NCBI GenBank assembly: GCA_024803745.1 | Contig: JANJXV010000016.1 | Location: forward strand, 43,840,025-43,904,024 | Direction of reading: 5' to 3' | Length of the DNA stretch: 64,000 nucleotides | DNA from: Megascapheus bottae | Lineage: Eukaryota > Chordata > Mammalia > Rodentia > Geomyidae | Shown here: positions 55,779-64,000 of the stretch, one piece after another | How positions within the stretch are numbered: the stretch's first letter is position 1 | Layout of the letters: each line of letters opens with the position of its first letter | Notes under the pieces: model-generated | The model's database searches: none | Told to the model about the DNA's origin: nothing | What the model saw: only the letters and a program-made list of their open reading frames with translations | Made by a program: the position numbers and the translations under genes

Positions 55779-56249
55779 GGCTTACCCTTGGCAGAAGTAG
55801 CAGCTACCCAGGACCATGCAGCTGCCCGCCTGACCCATGGAAGAGAGGGGAGCAGAGGGTGTGAGGCTGGGTCGCCCTGGGCGGCTGCAATCCCCTGGGT
55901 CTATCAGGTCAACTGTCCAGTGATTATAAAACAGATCAAACCACCAATCCAGAGGTTTCCAAGCACGATGGCTACAATGCATGAGCAAACAAAGAAAGAG
56001 CCGGAGAAAAATGAAGACACCAGGACACTTACATACACTGCGTGCACTTCCAAGACACGGTGTGAAGCACAGACATTTAGAGTCAGCACAGCTCCGGCAG
56101 GAAGGACACGAGACTTCATCTCAGTGGAAGAAATGGATGATGCCAGTGGAGGGAACTGTCCTTCAGGCTGTGGTGGGAAGTGAAAAATAGGAAGTTGGAC
56201 GATAGGGCATTCCTACGGGCAGGAAATGAGACCCCATCTCAAAATTAGC
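55779..56249. other. Unique sequence
   Basis: A 188-codon plus-strand open frame (55617-56183) covers it but includes the short minisatellite and no recognisable domain. Not called as a gene. Confidence 0.4.
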
Positions 56250-56458
56250 TATCCAGAACCTGCCAGTGGCTCACACCTGTAATCCTAGCTTCAGCAGGCT
56301 GAGATCTGAGACCTGTGGTTCAAAGCCAGCCCTGGCAGGAAAGTCTGTAAGACTTTTTCTTACTCAGCTGACAGAAAGCTGAGAGTAGAACTGTGGCCTA
56401 AGTGTTAGAGCAACAGCCTGAGTATAAAAGCTCAGGGACAGAGCCCATGTACACATAT
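56250..56458 (+). repeat. Composite B1-ID SINE with CA tail
   Basis: B1-like half (CAGTGGCTCACACCTGTAAT, CAGGCTGAGATCTGAG), linker, and a diverged ID-like half (TGTGGCCTAAGTGTTAGAGC, AAAAGCTCAGGGACAGAGCC). The end reads CATGTACACATATACC before a long CA run. Confidence 0.88.
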
Positions 56459-56459
56459 A

Positions 56460-56518
<59 letters not shown>
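56459..56518. repeat. (CA)n microsatellite at SINE 3' end
   Basis: About 29 uninterrupted CA units directly after a composite SINE, as at 609-656. Confidence 0.95.
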
Positions 56519-56525
56519 AGAGCCA

Positions 56526-56612
56526 AAAAGGCTTGAAGGAATGGCATAATAGTAGAGTGCCTACGTAGCAAGCATGGGGCTTGAGCTCAGTACTACCAAA
56601 CTGAAACAATCA
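56526..56612 (+). repeat. Monomeric ID-like element
   Basis: GGCTTGAAGGAATGGCATAA, TAGTAGAGTGCCTACGTAGC and GGGGCTTGAGCTCAGTACTA match an ID/tRNA-like half with a degenerate A box and B box. No second half is attached. Confidence 0.7.
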
Positions 56613-56889
56613 ACTGTTACGACTTTCCAAATTAACAGAATAAAGAAAAAGTAACCATTCCACAGTGTCCCCACAAAGTCCGTCTCCATCAAGAAGAGGG
56701 CTGGGCAGGGCACCTGCGGGCATGTGTAGGAAGGCTGTGGGCTGGAATGCAGCCTTGTTTATCCACAGACGCAGCGACACAGCAGGGTCTGAACGGGCCA
56801 GTCTGTCCACAGAAAATGAATCTTGGAAGAAGTTCAGAAAACAATTTAGTGGAAAAGTAAGGAATCTTTTTAAATACATGATGTCCCAA
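56613..56889. other. Unclassified sequence before the LINE-1 relic
   Basis: Short open frames on both strands, nothing recognisable. It could be an upstream continuation of the LINE-1. Confidence 0.4.
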
Positions 56890-57895
56890 TGATTGACACC
56901 AAAAAACAACTTAACTAAAATAGATCACAACTCCAGGCAAGCCCTAAAGCAATAGAACTTTTAGAAGGAAACAGTCAAAGATCTTTACTACCTTAGTTAC
57001 AGAAAACATTTTAGATACGACATGAAGAACATTCCATATAAACGTGAATGTATGGATATAAAAATCAAAAGCCACAATTAGCAAAATGGAAATCAGACCC
57101 ACACAGAGAGAAGTATTTGCAGAATGAATATGTAGAAAAAAATGAATATTTAGATAATGTGCCGATTTTCCAGTGTCTGCCAGAACAACAGTACAGCAAA
57201 ATAAGGATGGGCTCCTCACTAAAGAAGACGTGCGAATGCATGTGAATTCGTGAAATGGTGCTCAATATGCTTAGAAACTATAGCAGAGCAACTAAAACGA
57301 CGGTGAGCCACAGGCTGCATTTACAACAGTGGCCTGGAGGAAAGACGTCACCAAGGCCAAGTGCGTGTGGGCTGAGAGCCCCTGGCTACTTGGCTGCCGG
57401 AGATGAACCAGAGCACTCACCGTGGATGTATGGACGGGTTCTCAGGAAGCCACACCTGCACTTACTTTCTGACTGACTCAGCATCCCCACTCGTGGGTGT
57501 TCTCTGAGGCCATCCAAGGCCCTGCGAACAGTTTGTTGTTTAGAGTTGAATTGGCTATGATCGCTCAAACTGGAAACAATCCCCACCTCCAACAGTGAAC
57601 ACAAAAACCAACGGGACAACATCCATGCGAGAAAATACTTTTCAGAATTATTAAAGTGCACATCTACTCATAGCAGACAGCTGGTGGATGAATGTTAATT
57701 GGAGAAGCCACGCTCAAGAGCCTGCATGACACAACTCTCATTTAACACTCTGGAAAAGGTAGACTCTAGAAATGGGTCCATGTTTGGCAGGGGATGGGCT
57801 GCTGTGAAATGTTCACTGAGAAGGGTTCCAGGAAATGTTTAAGGAGTAATGTTTTATGAACCAGTCATGGCTGTGGTTACATAATGGCTTACATT
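56890..57895 (+). repeat. Ancient LINE-1 (L1M-like) 3' end with 3' UTR
   Basis: ORF2-derived phrases occur in sense order: CAAAAGCCACAATTAGCAAA, TCCTCACTAAAGAAGACGTG, CATCCCCACTCGTGGGTGTT, GGAAACAATCCCCACCTCCA. They are followed by a segment with the layout of old mammalian L1 3' UTRs (CATGACACAACTCTCATTTA, GTTTGGCAGGGGATGGGC, GGCTGTGGTTACATAATGGC) and an A-rich end (57895-57920). It is stop-riddled and inactive. Confidence 0.75.
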
Positions 57896-57919
57896 AAAAA
57901 AAATAAAAACAAAAGCTAA

Positions 57920-58012
57920 GAGCTTAAGGACATGTCTCTGTGGTAGAGCGCTGGCTTTGTGGAGGCTGTGATGTAGTACAAACTAAGCACCAGAAATTTA
58001 AGAAACCCAAAC
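57920..58012 (+). repeat. Diverged ID-like element
   Basis: TGTCTCTGTGGTAGAGCGCT matches the A-box region. The B-box region is hard to see. Confidence 0.5.
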
Positions 58013-58605
58013 AGAAAAAAACCCCTAATAATTCTGTACTAAAATGGGGGATGTTGCTATTTAAATATAGCTCAAAAAGATCAGATAAAAATCTGATGAA
58101 CGATTTAAAAATCTAATAAAAGTGATAAGTGTGAGCTCTCCTGTTTGCTGTAGACAAAACTTTACCCACTTAGAGGTTTCCATGAAGGAGATAAGTAGTG
58201 AGTAAGTGTTCCGGTGTAAAAATGCTGAATGTATCAGCGGAAGAGACAGCTCCCAAGCAGAGACGGGCCACTGAACATGCTTCCATGTTTAACTTAACTA
58301 TGGGCCACGTGTTCCCAGCTTTTTCAACACTGTGACCCACTAAGTCACAGGAAGCAACAGGGAGGGAAGAGTGTGGCTCTTGCGTTCAGAGTTGTCAGTC
58401 TCTCACGGTGGAAAGACAAAGGCGCAGAGCTCTGCTCTGTCTGCTGGCTCTGCACTCTCTTGTCTACCCACAAGTACAGCTCTCTTCCTTGGTTTAAAAT
58501 TGGATGCTGGAGGTGGCAAAAGGAGATATGACTTACTCGAATGACCCTTAGAATTTCCACCTTTATATAAAAAATGTTGGCTGGCAACATTGAATCTGAA
58601 GCACG
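58013..58605. other. Unique sequence
   Basis: No gene recognised. Confidence 0.5.
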
Positions 58606-58609
58606 TGCG

Positions 58610-58614
58610 CGGGC

Positions 58615-58679
<65 letters not shown>
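58610..58679. repeat. (GT)n microsatellite at SINE 3' end
   Basis: About 30 GT units with an early GTATAT interruption. They lie at the 3' end of the following antisense SINE, so they are the complement of a CA tail. Confidence 0.95.
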
Positions 58680-58680
<1 letters not shown>

Positions 58681-58903
58681 TGGGGTTTGAACTCAGAGCC
58701 TGAGGGGTGTTCCTAAGCTCTTTTTGCTCCAAGCTGGCACTCCACCATCTTCAGCTAAAGCACCATTTTCAGTTTCCCGTTGGTTGATTGTAGAGAAGAG
58801 TCTCACAGACTTTTCAGCCCGGGCTGGGTTTGAACCATAATCTTTATATCCCAGCCTCCTGAGTACCTAGGATTACAGGTGTGAGCCACTGGCACCAGCT
58901 GAG
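58680..58903 (-). repeat. Composite B1-ID SINE, antisense, with CA tail
   Basis: ID-like half (GGGTTTGAACTCAGAGCCTG, TTGCTCCAAGCTGGCACTCC), linker (GGTTGATTGTAGAGAAGAGT) and B1-like half (CAGCCTCCTGAGTACCTAGG, ATTACAGGTGTGAGCCACTG). Nearly full length. Confidence 0.92.
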
Positions 58904-60285
58904 GCTGCAGTTTGGTAAACACCCGTGAGCTTCAAGAAGTTTCCTTGGTGAAGAGTCAATGCACCCATGAACCAGGCTTCTTTCTTTCTCCTAACAGCCA
59001 GTCTGGTGCACCAGTGCGGGGCCCTGGAGGAGACACGCTCTCAGCTCCCACCGGTCACTTTATCCTGTTCAGTGCCTCTGTCAACTGGACAGGCTGTGGG
59101 CGGAGGACAGGAAGCTTGTGGACACCAGCCCTGAGGACCAGCCTCCCAGAACACGGTGGTGGCACAGATGAAAGATGTCCTCTGCCGGAAAGAGCGGCTC
59201 CTCCCACTGTCACAATCTATCCGTCACTTCTCTGTGCTCGGAAGTCTAAAGAGATCATTGGTCTAACCATATTTTACGACTGCCGGACATCAGTTATTCA
59301 GTGATCTGGGGCTTATGTCTTCCCTTGTCTTAGATATGTGTGTCATGCTGGAGAATAAACTGGAAACGAAGGCTCTCCTGGCTGATGGGAATGCGTTGAG
59401 AAGTAAATAGATTTCCTAAGTGTAACGGATCTGATCAAGAACCTGCAAACCTTAATGAAGTGTTTGCACATGCATGCATGTCTTCTGCTGAGAAGTGTGA
59501 GGCAGGGGAGATCTTAGGAATGAGGCACACAGGAGGAAAGGATGGGCCAGGGGTTTGCACATGCTGTGAAGCCAGTTCTGGAGCCAGCACTCACGCATGG
59601 ATCCCAGCTCTGACCCTGCGCTGTCTGGTAACCACTTCCTCTCCCCCTGCTCTCTTTGGCATCTCCTCAGAGGTCCTGTCGCCACTGGACAGTGAGCTCA
59701 CGCATCTGCACTGAGGCGATGCTCCTATGCACCGAGGCCCACATAGAATGGAAGGCAGAATGCTTTCTAATGATGCAGATTTAAAGTTCTAGAGACTTTC
59801 TAGGGACATAGATTTATTTCACTTGATCTGTATTTTTCTTAGAACTCTACATGGTGTGTCAATTATAGACTTGTGATTCTGTGAGAGGACTGTTTTTTCA
59901 TAGCAGACTGGGAGCGTGTGTGTTTTAGAGATGGGGCAGCTCATCCCGTGGAGGTGGCAGAACTGGGGAGATGGGAGGCTCTGCCTTTCACACTGCCGTG
60001 TCTGCTCTCCAGCAATGACTGTCTCGCTGATGTGATGAGAAAGGCGAGGAGAGCTCGGGTGCCCCGGCTGGGGAAAGAGCAATGATGGAGGAGCCAGCAG
60101 CTTAGGGAGGAGGGAAGGGAGAAAAGGCTCTAAATGGAGGGCTGGTGGACACTGCTGCATGTTTACGTGGATGGCCGGCATGTCAGGTCAGGCGCTGACC
60201 AGCCAAGGTGGGCCCTGCAGAAGGCGATGGTAAACGTGCAAATGCCTTCAAGTATGAAGGCTGAAGGTCCCCCGTGAAAGTGCCA
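58904..60285. other. Unique sequence, no gene recognised
   Basis: Open frames of up to 130 codons (58912-59304) show no domains. Confidence 0.45.
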
Positions 60286-60289
60286 CGCC

Positions 60290-60940
60290 ACCCACTGCCT
60301 GGGGAGACCCCCCACTGCCTGGGAGACCCCCCACTGCCTGGGGGAGATCCCCCACTGCCTGGGAGACCCCCCACTGCCTGAGAGACTCCCCACTGCCTGA
60401 GAGACTCCCCACTGCCTGAGGAGACCCCCCACTGCCTGGGGAGACCCCCCACTGCCTGGGGAGACCCCCTACTGCCTGGGGAGACCTCCCACTGCCTGGG
60501 GAGACTCCCCACTGCCTGAAAGACTCCCCACTGCCTGAGAGACTCTCCACTGCCTGGGGAGACCCCCCCACTGCCTGGGGAGACCCCCCACTGCTTGAGA
60601 GACTCCCCACTGCCTGAGGAGACCCCCCACTGCCTGGGAAGACCCCTCACTGCCTGGGGGAGACCCCCCACTGCCTGGGAGACCCCCTGATGCCTGAGAG
60701 ACTCCCCACCCCCTGGGGAGACCCCCCACTGCCTAGGGAGACCCCCCACTACCTCAGAGACCCCCACTATCTGGGATACCCCCACTGCCTGGGGGACTCA
60801 CACTGCCTGGGGAGACCCCCCCACTGCCTGAGAGATCCTACTGCCTGGGGAGACCCCCTCTGCCTGGGGACACCCCCACTGCCTGGGAGACTCATACTGC
60901 CTGGGGAGACCCCCCACTGTCTGGGGACACCCCCTCTTCC
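60290..60940. repeat. 20 bp minisatellite, about 32 copies
   Basis: The unit is CCACTGCCTGGGGAGACCCC, with variants CTGCCTGAGAGACTCCC and CTGCCTGGGAGACCCC. The C-run length varies from 4 to 7, so units are 18-23 bp. Variant types occur in small blocks (for example GAGAGACTCC at 60378-60420 and 60515-60545), consistent with block duplication. The right end (from about 60750) decays. Minus-strand open frames (200, 120, 89 and 86 codons, Gly/Ser/Gln/Trp-rich) are by-products. Confidence 0.95.
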
Positions 60941-61262
60941 CTGCGTCTCCTCTCACGAGTACCTGAGGGGCTGGCCTGCCCCTTTTCTCCCTTGGGCACT
61001 CACCCTATGATGGAAGCCCCAAATTCAGCCCTCATCTCAGCCGTGCCATCCGCCTGCTCACCCCCTCCAGCACTGTGCTGCTGAAGGCAGAGCTTTGATG
61101 CGTGACTTTGGGGGATACACCAAAATTCTGCTTGCAGTAGCACCTAAATTAAATCTTGGTGTTAGCCACCATTATAACTGAAGAGAACACAGTTTTGAAT
61201 GGGAATGTGATATGACAGAGATGGCTTAACATTTTAATTATTAATGTATCATTTAGATTATT
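60941..61262. other. Unique sequence
   Basis: No gene recognised. It becomes AT-rich after about 61140. Confidence 0.5.
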
Positions 61263-61426
61263 TTTTTCCAGTCCTGGACTTGGACTTTCTCAAGGCTAGA
61301 GCTCTACCACTTGAGCCACAGCACCACTTCCAGCTTTTTTCTATGTATGTGGTACCAAGGAATTGAACCCGGGTCTTTGTGCATGCTAGGCAAGCACTCT
61401 ACCACTAGGCCAAACTCCTGGCCCTA
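61263..61426 (-). repeat. tRNA-tRNA dimeric SINE with internal deletion, antisense
   Basis: It matches 12920-13121 closely over the left half and most of the right half. About 26 bp containing the right-half B box are missing between two CTTG words, so CAGTCCTGGACTTGGACTTT replaces the longer form. The T run (61261-61267) marks the tail. Confidence 0.9.
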
Positions 61427-62480
61427 GATCATTTTTTACAAGGACATACACTCCAGGAGAAATGCATTTAGAAATACAAGTGCTTAAAATACAAAAACAT
61501 ACACTTTAGAGATGCTTCCAAACCCCAAATGCTGTATACAGCAGGAAAGGGCTCATTAACAGGATTATTTTTTTGGATGGAAAGGAGACTGGGGCAGGGC
61601 CACTACTAAAATCTTTGTTAAAGTACATTTACAGGATCAAAGAAGTAAATAACTTCCCATTTTTATCATAGGAAAAATACACTTTAGATCTTACTTTCCT
61701 TTGATTTTAAGCACATGTTTTCCCTTAAAAGTTCTTTCCTTTTAACCCCCAAGTCCTCACAAGGGAAAGAAGAAGAAGATATTCCCAAAACTGAGATATG
61801 AGAAAACTTCAAACACAGAGGTTATTTTTTACGGTTCCTAGGGGGAAAATCAGATAGCTATTTAGAATGAGGATCTGAATAACCATGATTTGTTGCATAG
61901 CTTTAAAAATAATTTGTTGGTGGCTGTTAGAGTTTAAACCAGCATCACTCCTTACTTCTTAGTGAGGCAAATAGCTTTTTTGACTTCCAAGCTGCAAGGA
62001 CGACAGAGGGTCAAGATCAGGTGTCTGGCTGGTAGGAAATAAACACACTGTCAAGACAGCAGAGGGACGGCCCACCCGCCCAGTGCCCCGACGGGACTAC
62101 CTATTTCTGGAAGCGTCTGGACTCTCAGGAGAGTGCTCAAAGGTCCAGGGGCTACTCAGTCAACCAGCCCGTTCTGGAGTTAGTTAATCCTGGACTTCAT
62201 AATTCAGCGCACATACAGCTGGTGTTTGAAGCCAGGAGATCTTTAAACTGTCTCTCTGCAAGAAGCTTCCAGGTCTTGGCTCTTTCTGAGAAGACAGAGC
62301 ACTTCTCTAAGAGCAGGCAGAAAAAGGAGGCCAAGGTTAAACCTGAGCTTGGGAAAGGTAACAGGGATAAATACGGAGAGATAAAATAGCAGACCCGGCT
62401 GCCTCGGACTGCACATTCGCAGGGGGCCCGGGGGCGAAGCTGCAGTCTGCCCTTCACCGGGACGGCTGCGGCCGGCCTCC
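61427..62480. other. Unique sequence
   Basis: AT-rich to about 61980, then mixed. No gene recognised. Confidence 0.45.
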
Positions 62481-62483
62481 TCC

Positions 62484-62650
62484 GTGCACACGCACTCGCA
62501 CACAGACACACACACACGCACACGCACACACACACACACGCACTCGCACACAGACACACACACACGCACATGCACACACACACACATGCGCGCACACACA
62601 CGCGCACACACACACACACACATGCACGCGCACACACACACACACACAGA
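62484..62650. repeat. Complex (CA)n/(GCACAC)n tract
   Basis: About 165 bp of CA with CG and TG substitutions (GCACACGCAC, CACTCGCACACAG, CATGCGCGCACAC). It holds an internal duplication of CACGCACTCGCACACAGACA-type blocks near 62484 and 62535. Long Cys/Val-rich minus-strand frames are by-products. Confidence 0.92.
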
Positions 62651-64000
62651 GGATATTATGACTGTTTGCCCTCCCTCCCTCCCCCGCCCTCCCTCTGGCC
62701 CTCACCCCTCCTCTCAGCACAGGTTTCAGATGTCTGTTATTTGGTTAAACCTTGAGTTATTTGTGGAAGGACTGACACACTGCAAGCCGCCCTTCCACGT
62801 GCTTATGTGGATGTGCTGCATATGACCCCGTGTCTGCTTTTGTGTGTTTATAACGTGGGCCTGAGTCCCGTGGAAGGTGGAAAGGACCTCACAGTTCTCG
62901 CGTTTTACATGGGCAGAATCGTCTTGAAATCACCATCCGTTGGTGGTCGGGTTCTTGAACGAGCTCCTCAGAACTCGGGGTGTGACCCGTGTCCAGGCCC
63001 GTCCCCTCATCTCTCTCTCCTTTCAGTGTGTTCTAGGAGAATGTCCACCGCTTGACTGCACTGCCCAGCTTCCACCTAGTCTTCACCTTTGACCTTGGAG
63101 GCACCGTGAGAACCCCAAGTTCCCCCATGGATGTCTGGGTCCTCCTCACATCACCATGGCAACTAGACAAGCATCCCCAGCCAGGGGTCAGCTCCTCAGG
63201 AGACCAGCACGGCTACCAGCTGATGCAAGCCACGTGCACGCACAGAACCTGCGCTCTGCTGGGTTCCAGGCCCGCCTGAGGGAGTGGAGAGACAAAGAGG
63301 AGTTTTGTAAAACCCAGGGCCACCTGTTGCTTCTGTCTCCAGGAGCCTGGAAGCGTGGTGGTCCCAGTGGTGAGGCTTGGTCCTCCTATTTCTAGGGCAG
63401 CAGAAATCTTCCCAGTGAGATCTTTAGAGTGAGAACATCAGAACTTCAATATCACATTACGAGGCAATAAATACACTAGCAATGTGGGTTACTTCTTGAA
63501 ATATCCATCCTTCACCCGCAAAACACCTCAGCAAATCAAATTGAAGGAAGAGAGAGTAAAAAATAAAAATACTCAGGCTCAGCCAAGAGCTGGAGTTATT
63601 GCTTAGGAGAAGAAAAAACAAATGGCTGAGACTCCCTGAGGTTTGATTACGAGTGTCCGTTTCTGGGTTCCGTGACACCCTATTGCTTTGAAACCTGACT
63701 GCCTCGGTCTCCTTTTGCACCTTTTTCTGGAAGCTTCCCCTGCATTTGTGACCAAAGCCCACCCCCGGGCCCAGCCATTCGGTGTCATGGCATTGCTCGC
63801 TGTGCTCCACAGGGCGGAATGAAAGGTAAAGTGTGATTTCTGCTGTCTGGAACCTGCTTTGAAGACTCCTGTGGCCAGACAGAGATGGGGTGACCATGCT
63901 GACGCAGGCCTCGGTGCAAGGAACCCCCCACTCCAAAAGAACCTCTCGCTGCCTCAGAGGTGCAGGAGGATGGAAGAGCAACCCCCTTCTCCCTGCCCCG
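62651..64000. other. Unique sequence, no gene recognised
   Basis: Mixed composition. A 174-codon minus-strand open frame (63457-63981) has a Ser-rich and hydrophobic end but no recognisable domain. The window ends within it. Confidence 0.45.

Noticed and set aside
55617..56183. 188-codon plus-strand gene
   Set aside because: It includes the short AGGCAG minisatellite and no recognisable domain, and it overlaps repeat-rich surroundings.
60183..60785. 200-codon Gly/Trp/Gln-rich minus-strand frame
   Set aside because: Translation of a 20 bp array. The 20 bp period cycles through three frames, which explains the nested open frames.

Overview
This window is mammalian nuclear DNA, almost certainly from a rodent. 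It has no bacterial operons and no convincing complete protein-coding gene. It is dominated by interspersed repeats, tandem repeats and unique non-coding sequence. The most diagnostic repeats are two dimeric SINEs. One joins a B1-like (7SL-derived) left half to an ID-like (tRNA-derived) right half. The other joins two tRNA-like halves. The two share the same right half. This arrangement fits heteromyid or geomyoid rodents (kangaroo rats, pocket mice) best. The assignment is an inference from remembered SINE structure and was not checked against a library.

Layout. 0-11 kb: mostly unique sequence with three composite SINEs, a MIR-like relic, a poly(A)-tailed retrocopy end (about 4.95-5.1 kb), CA/TG/CT microsatellites, and AT-rich blocks that look like conserved regulatory elements (7.7-8.1, 9.2-9.75, 9.95-10.1 and 11.17-11.33 kb). 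11.4-17.4 kb: a 38-44 bp minisatellite, a young dimeric SINE with target-site duplications, older SINE and LINE-1 pieces, and a 21 bp minisatellite. 17.4-26.7 kb: unique sequence with three SINEs and several enhancer-like AT-rich blocks. 26.75-29.6 kb: the dominant feature, a 2.85 kb G-rich minisatellite of 33, 18 and 15 bp subunits. Because every subunit is a multiple of three and lacks stops, it creates very long open frames on both strands (998 and 423 codons). 29.6-42.9 kb: unique sequence, GAT, GA and GGGA simple repeats, and B1-like fragments. 42.9-44.7 kb: two antisense LINE-1 relics of different age with a short unique gap between them. 44.7-52 kb: unique sequence with B1/ID fragments. 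52.08-52.79 kb: a polypurine 20-21 bp minisatellite. 53.8-58 kb: two sense-strand LINE-1 relics with a cluster of SINEs. 60.29-60.94 kb: a 20 bp minisatellite. The rest is unique sequence with one SINE and a long CA-rich tract.

Genes: none can be called with confidence. Three short segments have good splice-site grammar and are listed as low-confidence candidate exons (8978-9019, 44048-44180, 48168-48264). The many short open frames elsewhere show no recognisable domain and are best read as chance. The window looks like a gene desert or a very large intron. Five sizeable minisatellites in 64 kb suggest a subtelomeric or recombination-prone setting (inference). No new biological system was found. 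The points most worth checking are the block-duplicated 2.85 kb array, the pair of SINE families sharing one half, and the candidate exons.
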